From Burkholderiaceae bacterium (GTDB lineage Bacteria; Pseudomonadota; Gammaproteobacteria; Burkholderiales; Burkholderiaceae_D): DNA of 64,000 nt. How positions within the stretch are numbered: position 1 is the stretch's first letter; the number at the start of each line of letters is the position of its first letter. The notes beneath the pieces were generated by a model. The model made no database searches, was not told the origin of the DNA, and was given only the letters and a program-made list of their open reading frames with translations. Below are positions 8,761-17,730 of the stretch, in pieces. The translations under genes and the position numbers were made by a program. The stretch covers positions 43,188-107,187 of the forward strand of contig JAOASL010000047.1 in the NCBI GenBank assembly GCA_030158675.1, written 5' to 3'.

Positions 8761-9525
8761 TCAGGCGCTGCCGGCCCGAGCTGCTGCGCACACCGGGCAG
8801 TCCGGGCTGCGCGCCGTGCGTATGCTGGTCCATTCCATGCTGCGCGCATCCAGCAGCAGCAGGCGGTTCGCCAGTGATTCGCCAATTCCCGCAACCAGCT
8901 TCAATGCCTCTGCCGCCTGCACCGTGCCGATGATGCCGACCAGCGGCGCAAACACTCCCATCGTCGAGCACTGCACTTCCTCGAACTGCTGGTCCGGCGG
9001 GAACAGGCAGGCGTAGCAGGCGGTCTGGCCGTTGCGCGGATCGAATACCGCGACCTGCCCATCCATACGGATCGCCGCGCCCGATACCAGCGGCACCGCG
9101 GCCGCGACGCAGGCGCGATTGATCGCGTGGCGGGTGGCGAAGTTGTCGGTGCAGTCCAGCACCACGGTCGCCGACGCCACCAGCGCGGCCAGCGTGGCCT
9201 CGTCCGCGCGCTCGCACAGCGCGACGACATCGACCTCCGGATTGATCGCTGCCAGCGTTTGCTTGCCCGATTCGGCCTTCGCTTGCCCGACGCGCTCGGT
9301 GGTGTGCAGGATCTGCCGCTGCAGGTTGGTCAGGTCGACCGTGTCATGGTCGACCAGCGTGATCCGGCCGATGCCTGCCGACGCCAGATAGAGCGCGACC
9401 GGCGACCCGAGTCCGCCGGCGCCGATCACCAGTGCGTGCGCGGCCAGCAGCTTTTCCTGGCCTTCGATGCCGATCTCGTCGAGCAGGATGTGGCGCGAGT
9501 AGCGCAGCAATTGCTGGTCGTTCAT
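8761..9525 (-). CDS. moeB: ThiF/MoeB/HesA adenylyltransferase
   Basis: A 254-residue E1-like enzyme that adenylates the C-terminal glycine of a sulfur carrier (MoaD or ThiS). It carries the ATP motif GAGGLGSPVALYLASAG, the Arg-rich NLQRQILH segment, and DCTDNFATRHAINRAC. CYAC and, near the C-terminus, CPVC form the four-cysteine zinc site. MoeB (molybdopterin) and ThiF (thiamine) cannot be separated by sequence alone, and some bacteria use one protein for both. No rhodanese extension is present. A terminator-like hairpin lies between it and the upstream protease gene. Confidence 0.9.
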   Translation of the reverse strand: MNDQQLLRYSRHILLDEIGIEGQEKLLAAHALVIGAGGLGSPVALYLASAGIGRITLVDHDTVDLTNLQRQILHTTERVGQAKAESGKQTLAAINPEVDVVALCERADEATLAALVASATVVLDCTDNFATRHAINRACVAAAVPLVSGAAIRMDGQVAVFDPRNGQTACYACLFPPDQQFEEVQCSTMGVFAPLVGIIGTVQAAEALKLVAGIGESLANRLLLLDARSMEWTSIRTARSPDCPVCAAARAGSA

Positions 9526-9543
9526 GGGAATCCGTGTCGAATG

Positions 9544-9569
9544 AAAAACGGCCGCATCGCTGCGGCCGT
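9544..9569 (-). terminator. rho-independent terminator of the S41 protease gene
   Basis: Stem ACGGCCGCA/TGCGGCCGT of nine pairs with a four-base loop. On the minus strand it is followed by a run of T (complement of 9544-9548). It lies 19 bases beyond the stop of the protease gene and just before moeB, so moeB is probably expressed from read-through or its own promoter. Confidence 0.85.
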
Positions 9570-9587
9570 CAAGGGATGGTTCAGTGC

Positions 9588-11051
9588 TTATTTCTTGTCG
9601 CCGTTGCCATTGCCGTCCGGGTTGTTGATCGTCGGCTCCTTCTTGCTCTCGATCTTGGCCGACTTCGACAGCTTTACCGGCTGGCCTTTCAGGTGGTTCA
9701 GCGCCTGCGCCAGCTGGAAGTCTTCCTTGCCGCCGAATTCCACCGGCTTGCGCTTCTTCTCGAGGGCGGCCATCCGTTGCGCTTCCTCCTGCTCGTCGAT
9801 CACGTTGCTCTTGTCGGCTTCCTTGTCCTTGTCGTTCGACAGGTGCTTTTGCAGGTCCGATTCGCGCAGACGCAGACCGTTCAGTCCGTCGCCATCTTCG
9901 TATTCGTCGACTAACAGGTCGGGCACGATACCCTTGGCCTGGATAGAGCGGCCGTTCGGCGTGTAGTAGCGCGCCGTGGTCAGCTTCACCGCGGTATCGG
10001 CGCTCAGCTGCCGAATGGTCTGCACTGAGCCCTTGCCGAAGGTCTGCGTGCCCATGATGGTGGCGCGCTTATAGTCCTGCAGTGCACCAGCGACGATCTC
10101 CGATGCCGACGCCGAACCGGAGTTGACCAGCACCACCATCTTCACCTTCTTCACCGCTTCCGGCAGCCGCGCGAGCGGGTCGACGCCGGCGCGCGTGCCG
10201 TAATACTCGCGGCGCGCGATGTAGGTCGCCTTTGAATCGGGCAGCTGGCCGTTGGTGGACACGATCGAGACATCCTTTGGCAAGAAGGCGGCGGACACAC
10301 CGATCGCGCCCGGCAGCACGCCGCCCGGGTCGTTGCGCAGGTCGAGCACCAGACCCTTCAGGTTCGGTTCCTGCTGGTACAGCTGCGTGATTTTCTTGGC
10401 CAGGTCTTCGACGGTCGGCTCCTGGAACTGCGACACGCGGATCCAGCCGTAGCCCGGCTCGATCACCTTGCTCTTCACGCTCTGCACCTTGATTTCCTGG
10501 CGCATGATGGTGATCAGCAGCGGCTTGTCTTCGTCCTTGCGTGCCACCGTCAGCGTGATCTTGGTGTTCGGCTCGCCGCGCATGCGCTTGACCGCTTCGT
10601 CGAGCGTCATGCCCTTGACCGGCGTGCTGTCGAGTCGCGTGATCAGGTCCCCGGCCTTCAGCCCGGCCTTGTAGGCCGGCGAATCTTCGATCGGCGAAAT
10701 CACCTTCACGTAGCCGTCTTCCATGCCAACCTCGATGCCGAGGCCGACGAACTTGCCCTGCGTGCCCTCGCGCAGTTCCTTGAATGCTTTCTTGTCAAGG
10801 AAGGCCGAATGCGGGTCGAGCGACGCCACCATGCCCGAGATCGCCTCGGTCAGCAGCTTCTTGTCGTCGACTGTCTCGACGTAGTCGGACTTGATCAGTC
10901 CGAATACATCGGCCAGCGTGCGCAGCTCTTCCACTGGCAGCGGAGCGCCGGTGTTGTTGCGCTGGGCGAGCGCGTCGAACTGCATCGATCCGGCTACGCC
11001 GGCGACCAGGCCCAAACCTATCAATCCGAGATTCTTGAGTTTGTTGCCCAT
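9588..11051 (-). CDS. S41 C-terminal processing peptidase (CtpA type)
   Basis: A 487-residue periplasmic serine protease. A signal or anchor helix is at the N-terminus (LGLIGLGLVAGVAGSMQ), a PDZ domain spans about residues 100-190 (GIEVGMEDGYVKVISP...AGLKAGDLITRLD), and the catalytic core holds the serine in VLVNSGSASASEI and the lysine in TFGKGSVQT. The S41 Ser-Lys dyad is thus visible. A charged, Lys/Glu-rich tail ends the protein. It follows an EnvC-type gene on the same strand with a three-base gap, a conserved pairing (envC-ctpA after gpmA) that suggests cell-wall hydrolase control. Confidence 0.94.
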   Translation of the reverse strand: MGNKLKNLGLIGLGLVAGVAGSMQFDALAQRNNTGAPLPVEELRTLADVFGLIKSDYVETVDDKKLLTEAISGMVASLDPHSAFLDKKAFKELREGTQGKFVGLGIEVGMEDGYVKVISPIEDSPAYKAGLKAGDLITRLDSTPVKGMTLDEAVKRMRGEPNTKITLTVARKDEDKPLLITIMRQEIKVQSVKSKVIEPGYGWIRVSQFQEPTVEDLAKKITQLYQQEPNLKGLVLDLRNDPGGVLPGAIGVSAAFLPKDVSIVSTNGQLPDSKATYIARREYYGTRAGVDPLARLPEAVKKVKMVVLVNSGSASASEIVAGALQDYKRATIMGTQTFGKGSVQTIRQLSADTAVKLTTARYYTPNGRSIQAKGIVPDLLVDEYEDGDGLNGLRLRESDLQKHLSNDKDKEADKSNVIDEQEEAQRMAALEKKRKPVEFGGKEDFQLAQALNHLKGQPVKLSKSAKIESKKEPTINNPDGNGNGDKK

Positions 11052-11054
11052 GCC

Positions 11055-12401
11055 TCACCTATTAATCCACGCGAGCGGGTCGATTGCCCGTCCTTGATGG
11101 CGTATTTCGAAGTATAAACCCGAATGTTCATTGCCGCCGCTGTTGCCCACGGTGGCGATCGCCTCGCCGGTCCGTACCCGGTCGCCCGGTCGTTTCAGCA
11201 GTGCCTGGTTGTTGCCGTAAATGCTCATGTATTCGCCACCATGGTCCACGATCAGCAGGTTGCCGAAACCGCGCATCCAGTCGGCGAAGATCACTTCGCC
11301 GGCACCGGTCGAGTGCACCTCGCTGCCCTCCGGCGCCCGAATGAAGATGCCCTTCCAGCTTGGGCCGTCGGCACGCTTCGTGCCATAGGTCGCGGCCAGT
11401 TCGCCATTGACCGGCAGTTTGCTTTTGCCGCGCAGTGCAGCGAAGGCAGCGCCGTCCGGCGGAGGCAGTTCGGCCGGTGCGGGGTCTGGCCGGCGCGACG
11501 CCGCCTTCGGCGCCTGCGCTGTGCTGCCCTTGTCGTCCTTGCGCACGGTGTCGGCCGCATGCGCGCGTTCGCGGGCCACCGCTTCGGCACGCGCGCGCTC
11601 GCGCCGCGCGGCCGCTTCCTGCCCGGCCTTGCGCTGTTGCGCGATCAGGCTGGCTAGCCGGCCGACCAGGGACGACAGTCTTTCCTCGTCGCGTGCCAGG
11701 CTGCCGGCTTCCTTGCGCTGCGCACCCAGCTTGTCCGTCAGCTGCGCGACCAGCGTTTGGCGCCTGCCTTTTTCCTTCTCCAGCAGCGCCTTTTGTTCGC
11801 GCTGTTCGTCGCCGATGTCCTCCAGCACGGCGCGCGCCTCTTCGGCATCAGCCCGGTTGCTCTCGATTGCGGCGATGTCGTCCTGCAGCTTGCCGATTGC
11901 CTTCGTCTGCTCGGCCGACACATAGCCGAGATAGCGCAACTCGCGCGCGATACGGTTTGGGTTGTCGCCAGACAGCAGCAGCCGCACGCGGTCGTCGTGG
12001 CCGGCGATGTACTGCTCGCGCAGCATGTTTTCCAGCCGCCGGCGTTGTTGTGCGACCGCGGCCTCGAGCTGCTGCTGGTCCTTATTAAGCAGGTCCAGCG
12101 TTCGTTCGGTGCGTAGTTGTTCCGCAGCCAGGTCGCGCAACGCGCGGTTGGCATTCGAGATAGCGGCCTCGGACGCCGCCAGCGCGTCGGCTGCATTGCC
12201 TTGCGCTTTCTCGGTTTTGGCGATGTCAGCCTTCAGCGCGGCGAGCTTTTTGCGCAGTTCTTCGCGTTCCTGCTCGGCCTGCTGCTTCTGCCGACTGCGT
12301 TCGGCCGACTTCGGCCCCTGCGCGGTGACGAGCGCAGGTATGCCCGGCCCGAGTACGAGTGCAACCAGCAGGGGGGCGAGGAGGTGTCGGGCCGTCGGCA
12401 T
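11055..12401 (-). CDS. envC: EnvC-type murein hydrolase activator (degenerate M23/LytM)
   Basis: A 448-residue exported protein with a signal peptide, a long coiled coil (about residues 25-260, rich in Glu/Lys/Arg/Gln), a proline-rich linker and a C-terminal LytM domain (about 330-448). In active M23 peptidases the first zinc ligand is the His of a HxGxD-type segment; here the matching segment reads WKGIFIRAPEG, so the ligand is lost, while the later EIRHQG is kept. This is the EnvC pattern: not a peptidase, but an activator of AmiA/AmiB-type amidases at the septum. It is co-transcribed with the S41 protease gene. Confidence 0.9.
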   Translation of the reverse strand: MPTARHLLAPLLVALVLGPGIPALVTAQGPKSAERSRQKQQAEQEREELRKKLAALKADIAKTEKAQGNAADALAASEAAISNANRALRDLAAEQLRTERTLDLLNKDQQQLEAAVAQQRRRLENMLREQYIAGHDDRVRLLLSGDNPNRIARELRYLGYVSAEQTKAIGKLQDDIAAIESNRADAEEARAVLEDIGDEQREQKALLEKEKGRRQTLVAQLTDKLGAQRKEAGSLARDEERLSSLVGRLASLIAQQRKAGQEAAARRERARAEAVARERAHAADTVRKDDKGSTAQAPKAASRRPDPAPAELPPPDGAAFAALRGKSKLPVNGELAATYGTKRADGPSWKGIFIRAPEGSEVHSTGAGEVIFADWMRGFGNLLIVDHGGEYMSIYGNNQALLKRPGDRVRTGEAIATVGNSGGNEHSGLYFEIRHQGRAIDPLAWINR

Positions 12402-12406
12402 GGCGC

Positions 12407-13153
12407 TTATTTCGCCTTGCCTTGGTTTGCGACGGCTTTCATCGCGGCCTCGATTGCGGCTGCATCGCCGAGGTAGTAGCTCTTGATCGGCTTCAGGTCT
12501 GCATCCAGTTCGTAGACCAGCGGCTGGCCGTTCGGGATGTTCAGGCCGACGATGTCGGCGTCGCTGATGTCATCGAGATGCTTGATCAGCGCGCGCAGGC
12601 TGTTGCCGTGCGCAGAAACCAGAATCTGGCGACCCGCGCGGATCGCCGGCGCGATCGATTCGTTCCAGAACGGCAGCACGCGCGCGACGGTATCCTTCAG
12701 GCACTCAGTCAGCGGAATCTGCTCGCGCGACAGCCCGACATAGCGCGGGTCGCTGTACGCGGTGCGCGGGTCGTTCGGGTCGAGCGCCAGTGGCGGCGTG
12801 TCATAGCTGCGACGCCAGACCAGCACCTGTGCGTCGCCGTATTTGGCAGCGGTCTCGGCCTTGTCCAGGCCTTGCAGCGCGCCGTAATGGCGCTCGTTCA
12901 GCCGCCAGCTGTGCACGGTTGGCAGCCACATCAGGTCCATTTCGTCCAGCGTGTTCCACAGCGTGCGGATCGCGCGTTTCAGCACCGAGGTATAGGTCAG
13001 GTCGAACTTGAAGCCGGCGTCTTTCAGGATGCGCCCCGCCTCGCGTGCCTCGGCGACGCCCTTGTCGGTCAGGTCGACGTCGACCCAGCCGGTGAATCGG
13101 TTCTCACGGTTCCAGACGGATTCGCCGTGGCGCATGAAGACGATCTTGTACAT
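12407..13153 (-). CDS. gpmA: 2,3-bisphosphoglycerate-dependent phosphoglycerate mutase
   Basis: Glycolytic interconversion of 3- and 2-phosphoglycerate. The ATG at 13153 ([15 protein letters not shown]) gives 248 residues, the standard length; the frame extends upstream without family similarity. Motifs are the phosphohistidine [16 protein letters not shown], the [10 protein letters not shown] loop and the second catalytic histidine in [12 protein letters not shown]. It heads a minus-strand run with envC and ctpA and is divergent from the rhodanese gene. Confidence 0.97.
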   Translation of the reverse strand: MYKIVFMRHGESVWNRENRFTGWVDVDLTDKGVAEAREAGRILKDAGFKFDLTYTSVLKRAIRTLWNTLDEMDLMWLPTVHSWRLNERHYGALQGLDKAETAAKYGDAQVLVWRRSYDTPPLALDPNDPRTAYSDPRYVGLSREQIPLTECLKDTVARVLPFWNESIAPAIRAGRQILVSAHGNSLRALIKHLDDISDADIVGLNIPNGQPLVYELDADLKPIKSYYLGDAAAIEAAMKAVANQGKAK

Positions 13154-13233
13154 GAAGAAGTCCTGCAGGATTGAAGTTGACGGAAGCCCGGGCCGGCGCA
13201 TGAGCCTGCGCCGCCGTGACAAGCCCGTTATTC

Positions 13234-13239
13234 TATAAT
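13234..13239 (+). promoter_or_regulatory. -10 element before the rhodanese gene
   Basis: A perfect TATAAT lies 31 bases before the GTG start of the rhodanese gene, implying a short leader. No convincing -35 hexamer is present at the usual distance (CCGCCG at 17 bases), so it may be a weak or activated promoter for the rhodanese-grxC-secB run. Confidence 0.45.
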
Positions 13240-13270
13240 GCAGCGCTTGCCCGAAACGAATGGAATCTCC

Positions 13271-13675
13271 GTGGAATTTTTGATTAACAATATCTGGCTG
13301 ATCCTGGCCGCCCTGCTTTCCGGTGGCGCGTTGCTGTTTCCATCGCTTATGCGCGGCAAAGGCACCTTGTCGACGCTGCAGGCGACCCAGCTGCTCAACC
13401 AGGGCAAGGTGGCCATCGTCGATGTGCGCAGCCCCGAGGAATTCAGTGGCGGACATCTGCGCTTGTCGAAGAACATACCGCTGGCCCAGCTTGGCGAGCG
13501 CATCGGCGAGCTCGACAAGTCTGCTGCGGTGCTGGTCATCTGCGCGTCCGGTTCGCGTGCCTCGCGCGCGGCAGCGCAGCTCAGGCGCGCCGGCTTCGGC
13601 CAGGTGCACGTGCTGGGCGGCGGATTCGGCGAATGGCAGTCGCAGGGACTGCCTGTCACTAAGGCAAAAGCCTGA
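13271..13675 (+). CDS. membrane-anchored rhodanese-like protein
   Basis: A single rhodanese domain behind an N-terminal membrane helix ([19 protein letters not shown]). I chose the GTG at 13271 (134 residues, like E. coli YibN) over an ATG 33 bases upstream, because the upstream ATG overlaps the -10 element. The active-site cysteine is in [13 protein letters not shown], the six-residue loop of sulfurtransferases. YibN-like proteins are found next to grxC and secB across proteobacteria. Sulfur carrier activity is likely, the acceptor unknown. Confidence 0.87.
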   Translation: MEFLINNIWLILAALLSGGALLFPSLMRGKGTLSTLQATQLLNQGKVAIVDVRSPEEFSGGHLRLSKNIPLAQLGERIGELDKSAAVLVICASGSRASRAAAQLRRAGFGQVHVLGGGFGEWQSQGLPVTKAKA

Positions 13676-13676
13676 C

Positions 13677-13715
13677 GCATCAACCCGAGGCATCAACCCA
13701 AGGCATCAACTTCAG
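13677..13715 (+). repeat. 13-base tandem repeat, three copies
   Basis: Between the rhodanese stop and grxC the sequence repeats a 13-mer three times: GCATCAACCCGAG, GCATCAACCCAAG and GCATCAACTTCAG. The first two copies differ by one base. It ends 13 bases before the grxC ATG and so forms most of the intercistronic leader. Confidence 0.8.
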
Positions 13716-13728
13716 GGAGCATAGACAG

Positions 13729-13992
13729 ATGGGAGCGAAGGTCAGGATGTACAGCACGGCGGTCTGCCCGTACTGCAATATGGCGGAGCGGCTGTTGAAG
13801 TCCAAGGGCGTGGAGGCGATCGAAAAGATCCGCGTCGACCTGGAGCCTGCGCAGCGCGCGCTGATGATGGAAATGACCGGCCGGCGTACCGTGCCGCAGA
13901 TTTACATCGGCGAGGTGCACGTCGGCGGCTTCGATGATTTGTCGGCGCTCGATCGCGAAGGCAAGCTCGACCCGCTGCTGCAGGGCGCCTGA
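13729..13992 (+). CDS. grxC: glutaredoxin 3
   Basis: An 87-residue dithiol glutaredoxin with Cys13-Pro-Tyr-Cys16, the cis-proline segment TVPQIYIG and the glutathione-binding GGFDDLSAL. It reduces protein disulfides and mixed disulfides with glutathione in the cytoplasm. The ATG at 13729 is preceded by AGGGAGC. It sits between the rhodanese gene and secB, as in many beta- and gammaproteobacteria. Confidence 0.96.
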   Translation: MGAKVRMYSTAVCPYCNMAERLLKSKGVEAIEKIRVDLEPAQRALMMEMTGRRTVPQIYIGEVHVGGFDDLSALDREGKLDPLLQGA

Positions 13993-14026
13993 GCGCCTGA
14001 ACATGGTTGTTTTCCGGGGCCGCGAT

Positions 14027-14046
14027 GCAAGGCCTTGGGGCCTTGC
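14027..14046. other. hairpin between grxC and secB
   Basis: Perfect 8-pair stem GCAAGGCC/GGCCTTGC with a TTGG loop, in the 258-base gap before secB. No T run follows on either strand, so it is not a standard intrinsic terminator. It could stabilise an mRNA end or attenuate. Nothing else stands out in the gap. Confidence 0.5.
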
Positions 14047-14250
14047 GCGGGCTTCTGAGACGTGCGTACCCGATGCGTGGCCTGCGAACGCACCGCACAA
14101 GCTGGCGCAACGGGTGCGTCGTCCGCCTCGCCGGATGCCGGGTATCCACGCGGCGTGCAGGTCATGTACGATGTCGCCTCCTGCGGTTTGCGGCAATTCC
14201 GGCCGCGCCGCCGCACCGATTGATCCACTATCCCAAACCGAAAGCGATTC

Positions 14251-14718
14251 ATGTCTGACCAGATCCAGCCCGAGCAGCAGCCTGTCTTCAACATCCAGCG
14301 TCTGTACCTGAAGGACATGTCGCTGGAGCAGCCGAATTCGCCGGCCATCTTCCTCGAGCAGGAAGCGCCGAGCATCGAGGTGCAACTCGATGTCGGCAAC
14401 GACAAGCTGGCTGACGGCATCTATGAGGCGACCATCACCATCACCGTGACCGCGAAGATCGGCGACAAGGTCGCTTTCCTGGTCGAATGCAAGCAAGCCG
14501 GCATTTTCGAGGCGCGCAACATTCCCGATGGCCAGATGGAGCCGCTGCTCGGCATCGCCTGCCCGAACATCATTTACCCGTACCTGCGAGCTAACATCGC
14601 GGACACGGTCACTCGCGCGGGCTTCCCGCCAATCCACCTGACCGAGATCAATTTCGAAGTTTTCTACCATCAGCGTCGCGAGGCCATGGCCGAGGGCGCG
14701 TCCCAGCCGGTGCAATAA
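14251..14718 (+). CDS. secB: protein-export chaperone SecB
   Basis: A 155-residue cytoplasmic chaperone that keeps preproteins unfolded and hands them to SecA. The sequence has the SecB pattern: an early [10 protein letters not shown] strand, QLDVGNDKL, an ITVTAKIGD strand, [19 protein letters not shown] and the terminal helix [12 protein letters not shown]. SecB is part of the general secretion route that feeds the T2SS encoded just downstream. It is followed after four bases by the SH3-domain gene. Confidence 0.97.
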   Translation: MSDQIQPEQQPVFNIQRLYLKDMSLEQPNSPAIFLEQEAPSIEVQLDVGNDKLADGIYEATITITVTAKIGDKVAFLVECKQAGIFEARNIPDGQMEPLLGIACPNIIYPYLRANIADTVTRAGFPPIHLTEINFEVFYHQRREAMAEGASQPVQ

Positions 14719-14722
14719 GGCC

Positions 14723-15166
14723 ATGCGTGCGCCGCGCCATTTCGCACCGGTCATGCTTTTGGCATTGGCAGGGGCGGTGCATGCCGTCGATTTCCGCTCA
14801 GTCGGTCCCAGTCCGGCCGTGATGCACGACGCCCCCGCCGCCAAGGCGAAAAAACTGTACGTGGCACCAGCGGGCATGCCGGTCGAAATCGTCGTTACCT
14901 CCGGCGAGTGGAGTCGCGTGCGCGACGCTGCCGGCGAACTCGCGTGGATCGACAGCAAGGCGCTGTCGGAAAAGCGCATGCTGGTCGTCGATGTGGCCCA
15001 GGCGCAGGCGAGGCGCAGCGCCACCGATGCTGCGCCGGTCGCATTCACGGTCACGAAGGGCGTACTGCTGGAGCTGGCCGGTCCGATCGCATCGGGCTGG
15101 ATCAAGGTGCGTCATCGCGACGGCGATGTGGGCTTCCTGAAAGCCGAAGAAGTCTGGGGCGAATGA
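14723..15166 (+). CDS. exported SH3-like domain protein
   Basis: A 147-residue protein with a signal peptide (residues about 1-21, ending GAVHAVD) and one or two bacterial SH3-like segments: [24 protein letters not shown] with WIDSKALSE, and a second half [22 protein letters not shown]. Such domains bind cell-wall peptides or act as modules in wall enzymes; here no catalytic domain is attached. It lies between secB and gpsA, overlapping the gpsA start by ATGA, a conserved betaproteobacterial arrangement. Confidence 0.75.
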   Translation: MRAPRHFAPVMLLALAGAVHAVDFRSVGPSPAVMHDAPAAKAKKLYVAPAGMPVEIVVTSGEWSRVRDAAGELAWIDSKALSEKRMLVVDVAQAQARRSATDAAPVAFTVTKGVLLELAGPIASGWIKVRHRDGDVGFLKAEEVWGE

Positions 15167-16155
15167 ATATTTCCATCCTTGGCGCCGGCGCCTGGGGCAC
15201 AGCGCTTGCCATCGCGCTGGCGCCGCGCCAGGCGGTGCTGCTGTGGGGCCGTGACCCGGGCACCATCGCGGCGCTGGTCGATGCGCGCGAGAACCGGCGT
15301 TATCTCCCTGGCCTGGCCTTTCCCGAATCACTGCAACTGTCATCCCAACTGCACACGGCGCTCACGCATGCGCGCGACGGCCTGCTGATTATCGCGACCT
15401 CGGTCGCCGGCCTGCGGCCGATGCTGCATGCGCTGCACGAATTCAACGTACCCAATGTCGTCTGGCTGTGCAAAGGTTTCGAGCAGGGCAGCGCGCTGTT
15501 GCCGCATCAGGTCGCGCAGCAAGAACTGGGCGACGCCGTCCCCGCTGGCGCGCTGTCCGGGCCGTCGTTTGCACAGGAGACAGCGCGCGGACTGCCGTGC
15601 GCGCTGACCATCGGCTCGCGCGACGCCGAGCTGCGCCGCACGGTGGTGGCGGCAGTGCACGGAGCGAACATCCGCGTGTACTCGACGGATGACCTGATCG
15701 GCGTCGAAGTCGGTGGCGCGGTGAAGAACGTGCTCGCGATCGCCACCGGCATTGCCGATGGCCTCGGCCTGGGCATGAATGCGCGCGCCGCGCTGATCAC
15801 GCGCGGTCTGGCCGAGATCACCCGACTCGGTGTCGCGCTGGGTGGTCGCAGCGAGACCTTCATGGGGTTGACCGGCATGGGCGACCTGATTCTTACCTGT
15901 ACCGGCGACTTGTCGCGCAACCGTCAGGTCGGGCTCGGCATTGCCGCTGGCAAGTCGCTCGATACCATCATCACTGAACTCGGTCATGTTGCCGAAGGGG
16001 TGCGCTGCGTGCAGGCAGTGCATGCGCTGGCGCAGCGCCAGGGCATCACGATGCCCATTGTCGATGCCGTCGCACGCGTGCTGTTCGAGGGCGAAGCGCC
16101 GCAGCACGCAATACAGCAACTGCTCGCCCGTGAAGCCCGCGAAGAATCGATCTGA
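15163..16155 (+). CDS. gpsA: glycerol-3-phosphate dehydrogenase [NAD(P)+]
   Basis: Makes sn-glycerol 3-phosphate from dihydroxyacetone phosphate for phospholipid synthesis. The ATG at 15163 overlaps the preceding stop and gives 330 residues. Visible are the Rossmann motif [10 protein letters not shown], the segment LSGPSFAQE, the catalytic lysine region [19 protein letters not shown], and [21 protein letters not shown]. The length and motifs are those of the standard bacterial enzyme. Confidence 0.97.
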   Translation: MNISILGAGAWGTALAIALAPRQAVLLWGRDPGTIAALVDARENRRYLPGLAFPESLQLSSQLHTALTHARDGLLIIATSVAGLRPMLHALHEFNVPNVVWLCKGFEQGSALLPHQVAQQELGDAVPAGALSGPSFAQETARGLPCALTIGSRDAELRRTVVAAVHGANIRVYSTDDLIGVEVGGAVKNVLAIATGIADGLGLGMNARAALITRGLAEITRLGVALGGRSETFMGLTGMGDLILTCTGDLSRNRQVGLGIAAGKSLDTIITELGHVAEGVRCVQAVHALAQRQGITMPIVDAVARVLFEGEAPQHAIQQLLAREAREESI

Positions 16156-16167
16156 CCGACGCGCCCC

Positions 16168-16503
16168 TCACACCGCCGGCACCCTGACCAGCGTCAGCAA
16201 CGCCGAGCTATCCTCGTTCGCTGTGAGCGAATGCGGCACTCCGCCTGAGAGAAACAGCAACTCCCCTGCCGCCAGCGGAATCGTCAGTCCGTGCGCATGC
16301 ACAGTCAGCTTTCCTTCAATGCACTGTATCGTCATCTCGCCATCGACCTTGTGTTCCGGAACTGAGCGTCCCTTGTGAAGAACACTGCGTATCAGTTCCA
16401 GATGGGCGGTGCGCACGATCGCCGTCGACATTGCTGTCGGCAGGCGAACGCCTAGCGGCTTGAGATCGACCACATCGCCGGAAGTTGCATGCGGCAGTGA
16501 CAT
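16168..16503 (-). CDS. small cupin-domain protein
   Basis: A 111-residue single-domain cupin from the ATG at 16503, which is preceded on its strand by an AGGGA ribosome site. Cupin motif 1 is HKVDGEMTIQCIEGKLTV and motif 2 is LAAGELLFLSGGVPHSLTA. Motif 1 keeps one histidine and one glutamate, so metal binding is possible but reduced. Function unknown; such proteins often bind small molecules. It is convergent with gpsA and divergent from the T2SS operon. Confidence 0.78.
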   Translation of the reverse strand: MSLPHATSGDVVDLKPLGVRLPTAMSTAIVRTAHLELIRSVLHKGRSVPEHKVDGEMTIQCIEGKLTVHAHGLTIPLAAGELLFLSGGVPHSLTANEDSSALLTLVRVPAV

Positions 16504-16697
16504 TCTTTTTTCCCTTTCCGTGTCCCTGCTTGACCTATGTCGATCGCGAAAATTCCCCGTGCTGAATAATCGCTGAACCCCGCGCAAGCCGTTCCGCGGC
16601 AGGGCGGCACCGGCACTTTCCGATGCGACGCGAGTCTGAAAATTGTTGTTCGGCGGTTTGATTCCTACGGCTTGGCAACGGATTCAGGAAAGGATCT

Positions 16698-17144
16698 ATG
16701 CGGAAGATTTCCCCCGGTCCTGCATCGCACGTGCGTGGCTTCACGCTGATCGAGATCATGGTGGTAGTGGTGATCATGGGTGTGCTCGCTGCGCTGGTGG
16801 TGCCACGGCTGATGGGCCGGACCGATGACGCACGTATCTTGGCCGCGCGGCAGGATATTGCGACGCTGATGCAGGCGCTCAAACTGTACCGGCTGGACAA
16901 TCAGCGCTTCCCCACCACCGAGCAGGGTCTGCAGGCACTGGTGACGCGGCCGACGGCGGCGCCGGTGCCGCCGAACTGGAAGACCGGCGGCTATCTCGAC
17001 CGGCTCAACCGCGATCCCTGGGGTAATCCCTACCAATACCTGTCGCCCGGCACGCGCGGTGAAGTCGACATTTTCTCGTATGGCGCCGACGGCAAACCCG
17101 GCGGCACCGGCAATGATGCGGACATTGGTTCCTGGGCTGAATAA
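16698..17144 (+). CDS. gspG: type II secretion major pseudopilin
   Basis: Main subunit of the T2SS pseudopilus. It has 148 residues with a prepilin leader cut between Gly14 and Phe15 (HVRG/FTLIEIMVVVVIMG). Glu at position 5 of the mature chain is kept. The C-terminal part has the GspG features RFPTTEQGLQAL, the DPWGNPYQY segment and the calcium-site end (IFSYGADGKPGG...DADIGSW). It is the first gene of the operon here, with AAAGGAT as ribosome site. Confidence 0.96.
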   Translation: MRKISPGPASHVRGFTLIEIMVVVVIMGVLAALVVPRLMGRTDDARILAARQDIATLMQALKLYRLDNQRFPTTEQGLQALVTRPTAAPVPPNWKTGGYLDRLNRDPWGNPYQYLSPGTRGEVDIFSYGADGKPGGTGNDADIGSWAE

Positions 17145-17211
17145 GCAGCCGCCCGGACGCGCGCCGGCGCGCTGGCCTGCGCCGGCGGGGTGTGGGCGGC
17201 GCACATGGCGC

Positions 17212-17730
17212 GTGAGCCTCGTGCAGCGTGCGCTGCGTGTGCCGAATGCGCCGGATGCGGGTCATGGCGGTTATCAGGCCGGCTTCACCTTGCTCGAATT
17301 GCTGGTCGTGCTGGTAATCGTCGGCGTCATGCTGGGCGCGGTCGCATTGAACGCGAACCCGGGTGACCGGCAGGTGTTGCAGAACGAGGCACAGCGCATC
17401 GCGCTGTTGCTGCAGCTGGCGCGCGACGAAGCGATCGTGCGCAACCAGCCGGTAGCATTCGAGGCGGATGACTACCGCTATCGCTTCCTGGTTCGCAGTG
17501 ACAGCCAGTGGAACGCGCTGGCCGGCGATGCGCAGCTGCGTGAGCGTGCTTACCGGCGCGCGCCCTTGCAGCTGCTGCTGCAGCCGCAGTCGCCTGCGGG
17601 CGACCGGCTGCCGGTGCGCATCGTGTTTGGCCGCGAGCCGGTCGACAAGGCCTTCGCGCTGACGCTCGCGCGCGAGGGGCACAGCGCGACGATACGCGCC
17701 GACGGTATCGGTAACTTTCAGGTGGAATGA
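17212..17730 (+). CDS. gspH: type II secretion minor pseudopilin H
   Basis: Minor pseudopilin of the tip complex. The prepilin motif is A/GFTLLELLVVLVIVGVM, with Glu5. The start is uncertain: the open frame reaches back to 17059 over gspG. The GTG at 17212 gives a leader of about 23 residues and a 172-residue protein, which I prefer; ATG codons at 17113/17116 would give a leader over 50 residues. The C-terminal body is short and variable as in GspH. Its stop overlaps the gspI start. Confidence 0.82.
   Translation: MSLVQRALRVPNAPDAGHGGYQAGFTLLELLVVLVIVGVMLGAVALNANPGDRQVLQNEAQRIALLLQLARDEAIVRNQPVAFEADDYRYRFLVRSDSQWNALAGDAQLRERAYRRAPLQLLLQPQSPAGDRLPVRIVFGREPVDKAFALTLAREGHSATIRADGIGNFQVE

Noticed and set aside
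14027..14046. grxC-secB hairpin as an intrinsic terminator
   Set aside because: The stem is good but no T run follows on either strand, so I list it only as a hairpin.
13693..15105. 470-residue minus-strand open frame across grxC, secB and the SH3 gene
   Set aside because: It lies opposite three well-supported genes and has a composition typical of antisense frames in G+C-rich DNA.
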